Below, in pieces: positions 32,892-42,652 of a DNA stretch of 64,000 bases (its first letter is position 1; each line of letters opens with the position of its first letter). Made by a program: the position numbers and the translations under genes. Under the pieces are notes generated by a model. It saw only the letters and a program-made list of their open reading frames with translations, was not told the DNA's origin and did no database searches. This DNA is from JAGVPT01 sp963772165 (GTDB lineage: Bacteria; Bacteroidota; Ignavibacteria; UBA10030; UBA8401): NCBI GenBank assembly GCA_963772165.1, contig CAVYWA010000009.1, positions 1-64,000 of the forward strand, given 5' to 3'.

Positions 32892-33392
32892 ATGAGGACA
32901 TCCACATGCTCAAAAATATCGCCCGTCTCATTCTTGGCCATTTGCATGATACAGATTTTACTCTCCTGCAAAAGCGCCGGCCAAACGGACACAATGGGAG
33001 TGGAAAAAGGAGTACACCGTATGGCAGAGGCCATCGTCCGAGACTTGCACAAGGATGGGCCGGTTGCGTGGCTCCAATATTTCTCTGCATCGAAACACTT
33101 CTTCATGGCATCAAACGGCCAATTGGCCTTTCCCAACAATGACTCCGCGTCTGCATTTGTTCGTACGTTTGCGAAGACAATACGCCAGATCGACCTCACC
33201 TGGGATGACGTTCGCATAGATTCCCTTACACCGCATTTGGCGGTATTGGCCGCTTCTTTCCATGAAGTCCTCATTAGTGCAGCAGGAGGACAAGACACAT
33301 CGGCCGGTTATTTCACAGGCGTCGCAGAAAATTTTCCAACAGGATGGAAATTACGAGATGCTCATTGGTCGATGAGCTCTTCAAAAAATTGA
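32892..33392 (+). CDS. NTF2/SnoaL-like lipoprotein
   Basis: The 166-residue product has a lipoprotein signal (SFLAICMIQILLSC, cysteine about 26). The NTF2-like pattern follows: EAIVRDLHKDGPVAWLQYFS, KHFFMASNGQLAF, SLTPHLAVLAASFHEVLIS and a final GWKLRDAHWSMS strand. DUF4440/SnoaL-type proteins form a conical pocket; the role is unknown. It starts 45 bases after the stomatin gene with a poor ribosome site, so cotranscription is possible. Confidence 0.7.
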   Translation: MRTSTCSKISPVSFLAICMIQILLSCKSAGQTDTMGVEKGVHRMAEAIVRDLHKDGPVAWLQYFSASKHFFMASNGQLAFPNNDSASAFVRTFAKTIRQIDLTWDDVRIDSLTPHLAVLAASFHEVLISAAGGQDTSAGYFTGVAENFPTGWKLRDAHWSMSSSKN

Positions 33393-33480
33393 CATGACGA
33401 CTTCAATGGAGAGACAACTTGCCGAAGCCAAGCTCCGGTCAATTTTGTAACTCTCACAATACCTTACTGAAGAGAAACAT

Positions 33481-33897
33481 ATGGCAGGCCTTTTTTTAGA
33501 TAAATCAGTTAAGCCAAATAATAAAATGTTATCAGGGACCCTCGGCCCATCGTACAAATATTGGCAGGAAATAAAAAACACGCTGGAAACCAACCATGGA
33601 GCGCTGACAGAGGAATGGAAGTATTACGGCGCCAGCTCAGGGTGGACGCTCAAGTTACTGCTGAAAAAAAGAAACCTTTTTTTCTTTGCGCCCTGTGAAA
33701 AATATTTTAGAATAGCCTTTATATTTGGGGACAAAGCCGTTAGCGCAGTTGAAGAGAGCGATCTACCAGTGAAGATGATTCAAGAATTGAAGAACGCAAA
33801 ACACTATGTTGAAGGAAGAGGTTTACGTCTCGAAATAAAGAAGAAAGCAGACATCAAGCACGTTATAACGCTGGCAGGGATAAAAGTTAGTCATTAG
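33481..33897 (+). CDS. DUF3788 family protein
   Basis: The 138-residue protein matches DUF3788: the conserved YKYWQEIKNTLETNHG, EEWKYYGASSGWTLKLLLKK and RNLFFFAPCEKYFRIAF. The family is small, cytoplasmic and of unknown function, distantly like the YdhG/DUF1801 fold. The ATG follows AAGAGAAAC. Full length for the family. Confidence 0.85.
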   Translation: MAGLFLDKSVKPNNKMLSGTLGPSYKYWQEIKNTLETNHGALTEEWKYYGASSGWTLKLLLKKRNLFFFAPCEKYFRIAFIFGDKAVSAVEESDLPVKMIQELKNAKHYVEGRGLRLEIKKKADIKHVITLAGIKVSH

Positions 33898-33981
33898 TCG
33901 CGCACTATAAGGAATCGGGTCGTCAGAATCTCTGCATAACGATTGCCCGTGAGATAATTTCCAGAATACAAGGAGAGACAG

Positions 33982-34200
33982 ATGAAAAGAAAAAATGCGG
34001 TTACTTCATTTTTTATTGTTTGTGTGATACTTGCTTTTCTTCTTCTTTCAAAAACCATCACTTCGACCGTAGGCGGATTTCTTTTTGCTTTTGCGCTGGT
34101 GATATTCGGTGGATTAAGCCGGGGCTTTCGCGGCAAGGAGGCATCATCAAAAACGCCCAAGGAAGATGATGCGCAGCCGGGTAAGGGAAAAAATAGCTGA
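33982..34200 (+). CDS. small two-helix membrane protein
   Basis: The 72-residue product begins AVTSFFIVCVILAFLLLS and TVGGFLFAFALVIFGGL, two hydrophobic helices, and ends with a charged tail (KTPKEDDAQPGKGK). AGGAGAG precedes the ATG closely. No family is recognised. The good ribosome site and composition support a real gene. Confidence 0.6.
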   Translation: MKRKNAVTSFFIVCVILAFLLLSKTITSTVGGFLFAFALVIFGGLSRGFRGKEASSKTPKEDDAQPGKGKNS

Positions 34201-34280
34201 TCTTTCCACAAGCCGCTTCCATCGTCGGTGTAGCGTGGCTCCTCGACGCGGGAGCAGCAATTCAAAAACGAAAAAATTGT

Positions 34281-34706
34281 ATGACGCTTAATCCTGCAAC
34301 AGAGCAGTTCGAACAAACGATCTCAGTCCTCCCTCAAGACATCGACCAATTCGACCACGTCAATAACGTCGTCTACGTACGCTGGGTCCAAGAAGTATCA
34401 ACGGCACATTGGAATGCTGCTGCAACAGATGCTCAAAAAGAAGCGATTGGATGGGTCGTTGTCCGTCATGAAATTGACTATATACGTTCCGCCCGTTTGG
34501 GTGACGAAATTCTTGCGCGCACCTGGGTGGGCAGCGCCGACAAAAATATCTTTGAGCGGCACACCGAACTTGTCCGGTCGAGCGACCTGAAGGTCCTGGC
34601 TCGAGCACGTTCTCTCTGGTGCCCGATTAACCTGCGCTCGCGGAAGCCGATACGAGTCGGCCCCGATATCTACGAACGCTTCTCCGTTCCAAGCAACAAG
34701 GCGTAA
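34281..34706 (+). CDS. acyl-CoA thioesterase, hotdog fold (4HBT)
   Basis: This 141-residue single-hotdog protein has the active-site block DIDQFDHVNNVVYVRW (aspartate of 4HBT-type thioesterases) and the strands GWVVVRHEIDYIRSA, GDEILARTWVGSADKN and LARARSLWCPIN. It should hydrolyse acyl-CoA or acyl-ACP in the cytoplasm, usually as a tetramer. Length is normal for the family. No clear ribosome site; the ATG used follows AAAAAATTGT. Confidence 0.9.
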   Translation: MTLNPATEQFEQTISVLPQDIDQFDHVNNVVYVRWVQEVSTAHWNAAATDAQKEAIGWVVVRHEIDYIRSARLGDEILARTWVGSADKNIFERHTELVRSSDLKVLARARSLWCPINLRSRKPIRVGPDIYERFSVPSNKA

Positions 34707-34832
34707 TCGGCCGCCTGCTCTATTGCTTTTACCAAGAACAACAGGTTTTGCAAGTTGCTATACAGCCGTCTCTCCTTCAAGGGATCGCTGCCCTTCTTCA
34801 AAATCCAATCATGCCTCTCGAAAGGAAATATT

Positions 34833-35324
34833 ATGAAACAGCAATGTCACATATCATTCGTCTACGGGAGTTGGCTGGTCCTTGTTTGCGGATTAGCCTT
34901 CTATCTTTTTCGAGGCAGCTACGTGCAGGCTGTTGTGTGGCTTCTCTGTATTCCGCTTTTTCTTTGGTTGTATGTTCGCAACTTTCCTTCGATGTCCCGG
35001 TATATGGGATACGGCTCGGTTGAGGATCAACCGGCAACACAAGTTGCTCATGTCGGTGGGAACGTCACACTCTATACAGGCCTTGGATGTCCGTTCTGCC
35101 CGATCGTCAAACGCAGGTTGAAGGAACTCCAATCGAAAATGTCATTTGAATTTCGTGAGGTGGATGTCACTTTCAAACCCGAATTGCTCATTTCCAAAGG
35201 GATACGTACATTGCCGGTCATCGAGATTGGCGATGCCAAATGGGTTGGAAACGGCACGAGCCTGCAATTGGCGCAATTTATCACAGAGCATGCCGGTCCG
35301 ATTTCAAGGCCTTCATCAACATAA
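34833..35324 (+). CDS. membrane-anchored glutaredoxin-like protein
   Basis: The 163-residue protein has two N-terminal membrane helices (FVYGSWLVLVCGLAFYLF and VVWLLCIPLFLWLYV). They are followed by a glutaredoxin/thioredoxin-like domain with active site GCPFCPIVKRRL and the cis-proline segment TLPVIEIG. The redox domain faces the cytoplasm if both helices cross the membrane. AAAGGAA lies 7 bases before the ATG. The anchor on a glutaredoxin is uncommon but known for environmental relatives. Confidence 0.82.
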   Translation: MKQQCHISFVYGSWLVLVCGLAFYLFRGSYVQAVVWLLCIPLFLWLYVRNFPSMSRYMGYGSVEDQPATQVAHVGGNVTLYTGLGCPFCPIVKRRLKELQSKMSFEFREVDVTFKPELLISKGIRTLPVIEIGDAKWVGNGTSLQLAQFITEHAGPISRPSST

Positions 35325-35476
35325 TCTTAATTGAATTCCCAAAATCAGCACCGCCAGAAGTAGAATTTGCAATGCGCCAATCGTTACCGCTCGCAGAATG
35401 CGCAACGAAGACAAAGATTTTGAGAATTACGGCACGCCTGTCGATGCCCCAACATACTCATTCTCTCAGGGCAATC

Positions 35477-36367
35477 ATGACCAGACCATTTCTTGTAGTG
35501 ACGCTCATGGCGTCGACCCTTACTCTCTTTGCGCAAGCAGGAGAACTCTACTTTCAGAAAGATTCTACCATCGTCCGATGCTCGGAGGATCAAAACACGC
35601 TGGATACGGTTTGGCGGGCGCCTTTTATGATACAGGATGTCAGCATGAGCCGGGACTGCAATTTCATTTGTTTCACGAAGTCGGCGGTTGCAGATGAGTC
35701 CCGCCCGGAAAGGGAGGTAGGATATTACTCGTTGCTGGACGGAAAGATCACAATCGTGAAGTCCAACACGAAGTTCAATTTTGGCGCTTTGATTTCCCCA
35801 TCGAATGCCCTCATTGCATTCAGTTATCTCCCCGGCGAGGGTGCATGGAAGACCGCACTCTACGATCGCATCAAGCGGACGATTTTGTACGATGTTGCCC
35901 CTTCAATTGCCGGCGACAGCTACTGTGCTTTCGGCTGGGAGTCGGATTCGCTTCTTTTATTTCAAACTCTCGATAACGTGATCGCATACAACCTCTACAA
36001 GCATTCCAATAAAATCTTTACACCGCCCGACACTGAAATGGAGTTTTCAGTGCCCGGAACGCAAATGCTGTTCTTGAATGACAGTGCGCTTGCGTTCATG
36101 TGTGAAGATGGGGGCCGTTCCATGTTCGAGGAATTCGAAGGGCCTCCGAGCAATGTGTTTATTTGCTCAGGCGGGAAAACGACGCGGCTTTTCACAGGAA
36201 AAGAAGACGTCAGCACTTGTCTTTTTTCTCGCGGGAATCTTTATATTGGTTATGCTGACTATGCGCAATCGAAACAAGGAAAGGATATGCTTATCCGTTT
36301 TGACATCGTCAACAACAAAAAATATTTCCTTACGCCGGTCGGGACGCTCGTAGGAATAAAAGACTAG
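35477..36367 (+). CDS. secreted beta-propeller-like protein, unknown function
   Basis: The 296-residue product has a signal peptide (FLVVTLMASTLTLFAQA). Repeated beta units follow of the kind SRDCNFICFTKSA, SPSNALIAFSYLP and WESDSLLLFQTLDN, consistent with a WD40/TolB-like propeller. No catalytic motif is visible. The ATG giving a signal peptide is preferred over a long upstream open frame. The ribosome site is weak (CAGGGCAATC). Confidence 0.6.
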   Translation: MTRPFLVVTLMASTLTLFAQAGELYFQKDSTIVRCSEDQNTLDTVWRAPFMIQDVSMSRDCNFICFTKSAVADESRPEREVGYYSLLDGKITIVKSNTKFNFGALISPSNALIAFSYLPGEGAWKTALYDRIKRTILYDVAPSIAGDSYCAFGWESDSLLLFQTLDNVIAYNLYKHSNKIFTPPDTEMEFSVPGTQMLFLNDSALAFMCEDGGRSMFEEFEGPPSNVFICSGGKTTRLFTGKEDVSTCLFSRGNLYIGYADYAQSKQGKDMLIRFDIVNNKKYFLTPVGTLVGIKD

Positions 36368-36423
36368 CTCGAGGACCGGAATTTGGACCCGTCAACGCCC
36401 AACCTTTATCGATACGAGGAGCG

Positions 36424-37164
36424 ATGAAAACCATTGCAGCAATTTCAGATATTCACGGAAATATCCTCGCCCTCGAAGCGGTCGTGCGCGACATTGCAAG
36501 AAGACGGGTCGATACCGTTGTTAATCTTGGAGATCATCTTTCCGGCCCCCTTTGGCCCAAAGAGACAATTCAATTTTTGATGCAGCAAAATTGGACCCAG
36601 ATTTCAGGGAACCATGACAGGCAACTCGTCGCACGGGACCCGCTGACCCACGGTTTATCCGACGGATACGCATTCAATGTCCTCAACGATTCGGAAAAAG
36701 AATGGTTACGGCAGTTACCGGCAAATGTCCGGGTAGATGAAAACGTCTTCCTCTTCCACGGCACACCAACCAGCGATTCAGACTACCTTCTGGAAACTAT
36801 TGAACACGGCAGAGCCGTCCTTGCAGCCCGGAGCGAGATCGCCAAAAAGCTTGGCAACACGAGAACCCCACTGATGCTGTGCGGGCACACGCATATTCAA
36901 AGGCTTGTCGACGCCGGCGAAAATATTCTCATCGTAAATCCTGGAAGCGTCGGATTGCCGGCATATCAGGATGAACTGCCAGAACCGCACGTTATCGAAT
37001 CAGGTTCACCCCATGCGCGGTATGCGGTCTTGCATTATGACCATGCGTGGGCGGTAGAATTGATTTCCGTGCCGTACAATTTCGAAGAAGCGGCGAATCA
37101 AGCGCGCAAAAACAAACATCCGGATTGGGCCATCGCCCTTCAAACCGGTTATATGAAGCAATAA
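36424..37164 (+). CDS. calcineurin-like metallophosphoesterase (YfcE-like)
   Basis: The 246-residue enzyme has all metallophosphoesterase blocks: SDIHGN (D-x-H), NLGDHLSGP (GD), SGNHDRQL (GNH[DE]), and GHTHIQRL (GHxH). YfcE-like proteins cleave phosphodiesters with Mn-type metals; the physiological substrate is usually unknown. Length and gap-free motif order indicate an active cytoplasmic enzyme. GAGGAGCG lies just before the ATG. The next gene starts 16 bases after its stop, so the two may be cotranscribed. Confidence 0.9.
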   Translation: MKTIAAISDIHGNILALEAVVRDIARRRVDTVVNLGDHLSGPLWPKETIQFLMQQNWTQISGNHDRQLVARDPLTHGLSDGYAFNVLNDSEKEWLRQLPANVRVDENVFLFHGTPTSDSDYLLETIEHGRAVLAARSEIAKKLGNTRTPLMLCGHTHIQRLVDAGENILIVNPGSVGLPAYQDELPEPHVIESGSPHARYAVLHYDHAWAVELISVPYNFEEAANQARKNKHPDWAIALQTGYMKQ

Positions 37165-37179
37165 TCTCTTAACGACAGA

Positions 37180-37752
37180 ATGGCCACTTCCTTTATCGAA
37201 GAAACAGCATTTACAAAAATTGACTTTTCTAAAGATGCACCGGCAAAGGACGAGTACGAAAACTGCACTTTTACAAATTGCGTTTTTTCAAACTCGGATA
37301 TATCCAATATTATTTTTTCGGGATGTGAATTTGTCGGATGTGATCTCAGTATGGCGGTGATGAAGAAAACTGCCCTGAGAAATGCTGCGTTTACCGATTG
37401 TAAACTTTTAGGCGTACATTTTGAATATTGCAACAGCTTTTCCTTCTCGGCTGCATTTGAAAACTGCATTCTCAACCTCTCATCTTTTTACAAGCTCAGC
37501 ATGAAGAAAACGAAATTCAAAAATTGCAGCCTTCAGGAAGTCGATTTCGCCGAATGCGATCTCAGCAGTTCACTATTTGACAATTGTGACCTGGCGAAGG
37601 CTAAGTTCGACAGAACAATTTTAAAAAAAACAGATTTTCGAACATCGTACAATTATTCAATTGACCCTGAAAGAAATCGTATCACAAAAGCGAAGTTCTC
37701 AATGACAGGGATTATCGGGCTCTTGGACAAATACGATATTGAAGTGCAGTAG
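37180..37752 (+). CDS. pentapeptide-repeat protein
   Basis: Most of the 190 residues follow the A(D/N)LXX-type pentapeptide helix (NCTFTNCVFSNSDISNIIFSG, DCKLLGVHFEYC, NCSLQEVDFAECDLSSSLFD), giving a right-handed quadrilateral helix. It ends with the conserved tail SYNYSIDPERNRITKAKFSM. Such proteins can mimic DNA and protect gyrase (Qnr, MfpA), but most members have no proven role, and I would not call this one Qnr. No strong ribosome site, so it is possibly translationally coupled to the phosphoesterase. Confidence 0.88.
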   Translation: MATSFIEETAFTKIDFSKDAPAKDEYENCTFTNCVFSNSDISNIIFSGCEFVGCDLSMAVMKKTALRNAAFTDCKLLGVHFEYCNSFSFSAAFENCILNLSSFYKLSMKKTKFKNCSLQEVDFAECDLSSSLFDNCDLAKAKFDRTILKKTDFRTSYNYSIDPERNRITKAKFSMTGIIGLLDKYDIEVQ

Positions 37753-37896
37753 ACTAAATGCAGGTACCGGTCAGTTCCGATCGATTCCGTTTTCGACCGC
37801 CTGAAAGCGGGACTCGACCGCCGTGGCGGGCAAGCCAACTGACATAACTGGCAATACAAGCAGCGATTCACGTTTAAGAACAACCAACAAGCAGCC

Positions 37897-38538
37897 ATGG
37901 ACAATCCAAAACTCAATGAATATTCGAAAGCAAGCCATGCCCTGAGTTACCTGGCACGAGCCGATACGTTCCCCCATCGAACCGAGGGTGAAGCCGTCAT
38001 TTTAGAATTGATGCCGCGCCCGGTCACACGAGCGCTGGATTTAGGCACGGGAGACGGCCGGCTCCTTGCGATACTGAAAACTGCCCATCCCAAAGTGCAA
38101 GGAGTCGCTGTTGATTTTTCTCCGACCATGCTCGCTGCAGCGAGGGAACGATTCGGGAACGACCCTTCCGTTTCAGTGGTCGAACACAACATGGACGAAC
38201 CATTGCCCGATCTCGGAACCTTCGACGCGGTGCTATCGAGTCTTGCTATTCATCATTTGAGCGATGAACGAAAATTTTCACTCTACAAAGAAATCTTCCA
38301 CATCCTCGAACCCGACGGCATTTTCTGTAACCTGGAGCACGTTTCTTCTCCTACCCCGTCGTTACACAAAGATTTTTACACCGCGATCGGCATGGATGTG
38401 GCAAAGGAAGATCCTTCCAACAAATGTGTCAGCGCTGAGATTCAACTCCAATGGTTGCGAGAGATCGGCTTTCATGATGTCGATTGCTATTGGAAATGGC
38501 GTGAATTTGCACTGCTGGCGGGGAAAAAAGGAAAATAG
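37897..38538 (+). CDS. class I SAM-dependent methyltransferase
   Basis: The 213-residue protein has a Methyltransf_25-type Rossmann core: RALDLGTGDGRLLAIL (GxGxG motif I), GVAVDFSPTMLAAARERF (acidic end of strand 2), TFDAVLSSLAIHHL (motif II with SSLAIHH) and EPDGIFCNLEHV (motif III). It is cytoplasmic with an unknown small-molecule substrate. The ATG is preceded by AAGCAGCC, a weak site. Complete for the family. Confidence 0.88.
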   Translation: MDNPKLNEYSKASHALSYLARADTFPHRTEGEAVILELMPRPVTRALDLGTGDGRLLAILKTAHPKVQGVAVDFSPTMLAAARERFGNDPSVSVVEHNMDEPLPDLGTFDAVLSSLAIHHLSDERKFSLYKEIFHILEPDGIFCNLEHVSSPTPSLHKDFYTAIGMDVAKEDPSNKCVSAEIQLQWLREIGFHDVDCYWKWREFALLAGKKGK

Positions 38539-38546
38539 TCAAGCCC

Positions 38547-38774
38547 ATGGCTGCAAACAATACCGTCAAGTTGGGAATAATTACCGGATCAATACTCGGC
38601 CTCCGCGTCGGGCTGTATCGGTATCTCGATTGCTACGGATTATTTGTTTTTTCTCTTTCTGTCATCGCCGTGCAAATCATGAAAACGATGTTCCTCGGAA
38701 TCGTTTGTAACGCTGTAATATCATTTGCAGAACTTAAAGCAAATCCTAGAGCCAAATCGACCTCCTGTGATTGA
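38547..38774 (+). CDS. small hydrophobic open frame, uncertain
   Basis: This 75-residue frame begins 8 bases after the methyltransferase stop. It contains a hydrophobic stretch (LFVFSLSVIAVQIMKTMFLGI) but no recognisable family, and it may be the remains of a disrupted gene. I give it low weight. Confidence 0.25.
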   Translation: MAANNTVKLGIITGSILGLRVGLYRYLDCYGLFVFSLSVIAVQIMKTMFLGIVCNAVISFAELKANPRAKSTSCD

Positions 38775-38821
38775 CCTGTCGTTGGCTAAGACCTGATCCA
38801 TAACACGCCGGAAGGCAAGGC

Positions 38822-39274
38822 ATGGGCAAAAAACAGAGCGTCACGATTCGGAGCGCACAAAAATCCGATGCGGCAATGCTCGCAGCGCTTGCAGAAGAGC
38901 TTGGATATCCAGCAACATCCGCAGAGATGAAACACCGATTAGAGGTGCTCTGTTCCAATCCGCAACACGGCATTTTTGTCGCGGAACATAGCGGTATCCT
39001 GGGGTGGATCCACGTTGCGGTCATCGAGACAGTGGAAAGTGAATCCTTTGCGGAAATTCGCGGGCTTGTTGTCACCGAGTCGCATCGCGGCTCAGGAATC
39101 GGCAAACAGCTCGTCGCCGTAGCGGAACAATGGGCACACGAAAAGACATGCAACCGGATTCGCGTTCGTACAAATATTGTGCGAGCCGAAGCACATGTAT
39201 TCTACAAAAAGCTCGGATATGTTTTAAAAAAAACGCAAGATGTCTTTGATAAATCTCTCTTCGATGCCGGATAA
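38822..39274 (+). CDS. GNAT N-acetyltransferase
   Basis: The 150-residue acetyltransferase has the GNAT order: SVTIRSAQKSDAAMLAALAE, GIFVAEHSGILGWIHVAV, EIRGLVVTESHRGSGIGKQL (motif A, the acetyl-CoA pyrophosphate loop R-G-x-G-x-G/A) and EAHVFYKKLGYVLKKT. The acceptor substrate is unknown. Length is typical of single-domain GNATs. The site GGAAGGCAAGGC precedes the ATG. Confidence 0.9.
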   Translation: MGKKQSVTIRSAQKSDAAMLAALAEELGYPATSAEMKHRLEVLCSNPQHGIFVAEHSGILGWIHVAVIETVESESFAEIRGLVVTESHRGSGIGKQLVAVAEQWAHEKTCNRIRVRTNIVRAEAHVFYKKLGYVLKKTQDVFDKSLFDAG

Positions 39275-39304
39275 TTCGTCGAACTTATCATGGGAGAAAT
39301 CAAA

Positions 39305-39429
39305 ATGGAAAAAGTAACCGGCATCGGTGGATTGACCCGGCGAATTATCCCAACGGCCGGTTTGCCCGCCTCAATGACCACGAAGGCAATCCGATCGAAC
39401 TTTGGCAGCCTGCAAAAATGAATCCATAA
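39305..39429 (+). pseudogene. internally deleted glyoxalase/VOC gene
   Basis: The scrap starts MEKVTGIGG, the usual N-terminus of a VOC-family protein. It jumps in another frame to IDPANYPNGRFARLNDHEG and NPIELWQPAK, the usual C-terminus with the metal-binding glutamate. About 90 residues between are missing, so the gene was gutted by an internal deletion. Confidence 0.75.
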
Positions 39430-39475
39430 ATACCGACGATCTCTTTCAACGAGAATTGAATAAAGGACTCACACT

Positions 39476-42400
39476 GTGAAAAGTACCATAGCATTCCTCT
39501 TTTTTATTTTCTGCGCGCAAGGGCTGGCAGACACTGTTGTCGAAAAAACGACGGACGGAGTCATCCTACACACCCCCCAAGGCATCACGAAGCTGCGCGT
39601 GATCCGGGACGATATTGTCCAAGTCATTAAATCCCCGACAGACCAGCTTCCGCAGAGAAAAAGTTTATCGGAAGTCGACAATCTAAGAGAGACGGGTAAA
39701 TTTTTCTTCGGGCCGACGAAAACCGGATATATACTGAGAACGCCGAAACTGATCATAACGATCGACAAAGCCGATGGGGCGCTCAATTTCATCGATAAGG
39801 AGGGAAACGTTCTTTTGGGTGAACAAAAATACGGAGCCACGTTTGCGCAGTCATACTCCCCCGGCGATACAGCGTGGATTGTGGAACAGCAATTTCATTC
39901 AGGAGATGAAGCGATCTTCGGACTCGGTCAATATCAATTCGATGTGATGAACTGGAAGAACGGATATATGCGAATGAAGCAGCAGAACACCGCCATCGCA
40001 AGCCCGGTCATCGTTTCCACAAAAGGGTACGGATTATTCTGGGACAACTATTCCTACACGGAGTTCAATTCGAATAGAGACAGCATCCAACTTCAGCGCA
40101 TCGACGATAATAATCTCGGGGCTCAATTCCTTCCGGCTACTTCAGGGACGTATACTTTTATCCTCGACCGTCCGGGTTCCTCGCCGATTGAGATGACGTT
40201 AGATGGGAAAAGAGTCTTTAGTCTTGTCGCCGGTGTTGGCTACTCTCCGTCGATCATAAAAGCGGACCTTCAAGCCGGAAAAACGTACCACTTCAACATA
40301 AAGAATCTCGCAACAAAGATCACTCCCGTCATCTCTTCTCAGTTTTTAATTCCCGATGGAGGGAAACCCGGCGAGCACGGGTTGAAAGGAGAATATTTCC
40401 CGAACATGAAGCTCGAAGGTGCGCCGTCGTTCACGCGAGTCGACTCAGTGGTCGATTTTGATTGGGGGAACGGCTCGCCGCAAAAAGGTTTCAAGACCGT
40501 CGAATACTCCGCCCGATGGACAGGCAAACTGATTGCTCCCGCAACGATCAAGGGTGTTTCGATCGACGTGACGGCCGATGATGGCGCACGGCTTTTTATC
40601 GATGGAAAGAAAGTGATTGACGACTGGAGAGACCGTTCGCCGGAAACCGACAGCTACATCATGGATCTCGATTCGGGAAAAGTTTACGCGATTGAACTCC
40701 AGTATTATCAAGACGGCGGCGGAGCCTCCGCCCGATTATCATGGACTGGCGGGTCGACGAGCACCGACAATCATTTCCTCAACGAAATAGCACTCTCCTG
40801 CCGAACGCCGGAAATGGCCGGTGAGATGTCGTTCAAATCGCAAATTGCCGATGCGATCGATTACTATTTTATCTACGGTCCCGAGGCGGATCAGATCATT
40901 TCAGGGATGAGGACGATCACCGGTCACGCACCTCTCTATCCGAAATGGGCGTACGGGCTTTTTATGAGTCAATACGGCTGGAAGACCCAGGAAAAGATTC
41001 AAAGCGTGATCGACGGGTATCGGGAACGGAAAATTCCGCTCGACGTCGTCGTGCAGGACGCCGAGTACTGGCCGCTGTATCCCGACAATCTATGGGGTTC
41101 ACATCTTTTTGATTCTGCTCGTTATGCAAATCCGAAAGCCATGGTGGATCATATCCACGATCAACACGCGCACACCATTATCTCCGTTTGGCCTCGGATC
41201 AACAAGGGAACGGATGTCTACGATAGCATGAATGCAAAAGGCTTTTTACTTGGGCTTCAAAACACGGCTGCAAATACGAATGAGGGCGTCGTTCTTCAGA
41301 ATGATTTGCCGAATGCCGCATACGATCCGTTCAATCCATCGGCCAGAAAACTCTTCTGGAGCTTCATGAACGAACGGCTCTTCAAACTCGGATTCGACGG
41401 ATGGTGGATGGATGCCTCCGAGCCTGAATGGGGATATGATTTCTCTCGGGCACATACTGCAATGGGAACCGGCAACCGCTATTTGAATGCCTACCCGTTT
41501 ATGTCCAAGAAAGGTGTATACGAAGGGCAGCTCTCGACCGGAAGTGCAAAACGTCCGTATATTTTGACCCGCTCTTCCTTCGTCGGCCAGCAACGTTACG
41601 CGGCAACAGTATGGAACGGAGATGTCAGCCCGGATTGGGACACCTACCGCAAAGAAATTCCAGCCGGGTTAAATTATTGTATCACCGGTTTGCCGTACTG
41701 GACAGTGGACATCGGCGGCTTTGTTCCCTATAAATTTGCCGACTCGCCCGAGTATCCTGAATTACTGGTACGCTGGTATCAGTACGGAACGTTTTTGCCC
41801 ATCCTTAGGGTCCATGGGTGCAGAAAGACCGAATTCTGGAATTATGACAGCGGCACTGTCGCGCTCCTCACAAAATATACCAACCTGCGTTACCGATTAA
41901 TGCCGTATATCTATTCTCTCGGCGCAAAAGTAACGATGAACGATTTTACGATTTACCGTGCTCTGGTCATGGATTTTAGGAGCGATACGAATGTGTACAA
42001 CATCAAAGACCAGTTTATGTTTGGAAATGAATTCCTCGTCTCCCCCGTTGTCGAACAATACGCGCACTCGAGAAAAGTCTATCTGCCGAAAACAGAGGGG
42101 GGATGGATCGATTTTTGGACCGGCGTCAGGTACGAACCGAATCAAACAATCGATGCTGCAGCCCCGCTGGAGACAATTCCCCTGTTTGTTAAAGCCGGAT
42201 CGATCGTTCCGATGGGGCCGTTCATTCAATACGCCGAAGAAAAAACAAACGGTGAAATTGAACTGCGTGTCTATACCGGAGCGAACGGATCGTTTTCTTT
42301 ATACGAAGATGAGAACGATAATTTTAACTACGAAAGAGGAATCTACACGACGATTCCTATTCAGTGGAATGAGTCAACCCAAACGTTGACTATTGGAAAA

Positions 42401-42550
42401 CGGGATGGCCGTTTCAAGGGGATGCTTGCGAAGAGGACATTTCACGTGGTTTGGGTTCGCGGCGGACACGGATCCGGATTGAGCGCTGAAGGAAATCCGG
42501 ACATGATAATATCTTACAACGGCAAAAAAGTGACGGTACGTAAAGACTAA
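39476..42550 (+). CDS. GH31 alpha-xylosidase-like glycosidase with PA14 insert
   Basis: The 1024-residue exported enzyme (signal peptide about 1-18, GTG start behind AAAGGAC) has the order N-terminal beta domain, PA14 module at about 302-430 (GLKGEYFPNMKLEGA to ASARLSWTGG), then the GH31 barrel. The nucleophile is D646 in WWMDASEPEW and the acid/base D716 in WNGDVSPDW. A PA14 insert in the N-terminal domain is a hallmark of the Bacteroides-type xyloglucan alpha-xylosidases, so alpha-xylosidase is favoured over alpha-glucosidase. It heads a + strand set with GH3, GH42 and other enzymes. It is full-length and undamaged. Confidence 0.9.
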   Translation: MKSTIAFLFFIFCAQGLADTVVEKTTDGVILHTPQGITKLRVIRDDIVQVIKSPTDQLPQRKSLSEVDNLRETGKFFFGPTKTGYILRTPKLIITIDKADGALNFIDKEGNVLLGEQKYGATFAQSYSPGDTAWIVEQQFHSGDEAIFGLGQYQFDVMNWKNGYMRMKQQNTAIASPVIVSTKGYGLFWDNYSYTEFNSNRDSIQLQRIDDNNLGAQFLPATSGTYTFILDRPGSSPIEMTLDGKRVFSLVAGVGYSPSIIKADLQAGKTYHFNIKNLATKITPVISSQFLIPDGGKPGEHGLKGEYFPNMKLEGAPSFTRVDSVVDFDWGNGSPQKGFKTVEYSARWTGKLIAPATIKGVSIDVTADDGARLFIDGKKVIDDWRDRSPETDSYIMDLDSGKVYAIELQYYQDGGGASARLSWTGGSTSTDNHFLNEIALSCRTPEMAGEMSFKSQIADAIDYYFIYGPEADQIISGMRTITGHAPLYPKWAYGLFMSQYGWKTQEKIQSVIDGYRERKIPLDVVVQDAEYWPLYPDNLWGSHLFDSARYANPKAMVDHIHDQHAHTIISVWPRINKGTDVYDSMNAKGFLLGLQNTAANTNEGVVLQNDLPNAAYDPFNPSARKLFWSFMNERLFKLGFDGWWMDASEPEWGYDFSRAHTAMGTGNRYLNAYPFMSKKGVYEGQLSTGSAKRPYILTRSSFVGQQRYAATVWNGDVSPDWDTYRKEIPAGLNYCITGLPYWTVDIGGFVPYKFADSPEYPELLVRWYQYGTFLPILRVHGCRKTEFWNYDSGTVALLTKYTNLRYRLMPYIYSLGAKVTMNDFTIYRALVMDFRSDTNVYNIKDQFMFGNEFLVSPVVEQYAHSRKVYLPKTEGGWIDFWTGVRYEPNQTIDAAAPLETIPLFVKAGSIVPMGPFIQYAEEKTNGEIELRVYTGANGSFSLYEDENDNFNYERGIYTTIPIQWNESTQTLTIGKRDGRFKGMLAKRTFHVVWVRGGHGSGLSAEGNPDMIISYNGKKVTVRKD

Positions 42551-42652
42551 GAAAACCTTCGTGCCGTCTCTGCTTTATAAAGCTGAAAAGGGCTTTACAA
42601 CGATGATGCGTAATATCAGTGAACAACAAATTCGGACTGCCGGCAATAAAAA

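Noticed and set aside
37180..37752. Pentapeptide-repeat gene as a Qnr-type quinolone resistance gene
   Set aside because: The repeats are general to the family and the Qnr-specific loops cannot be recognised by eye; naming it Qnr would be unsupported.
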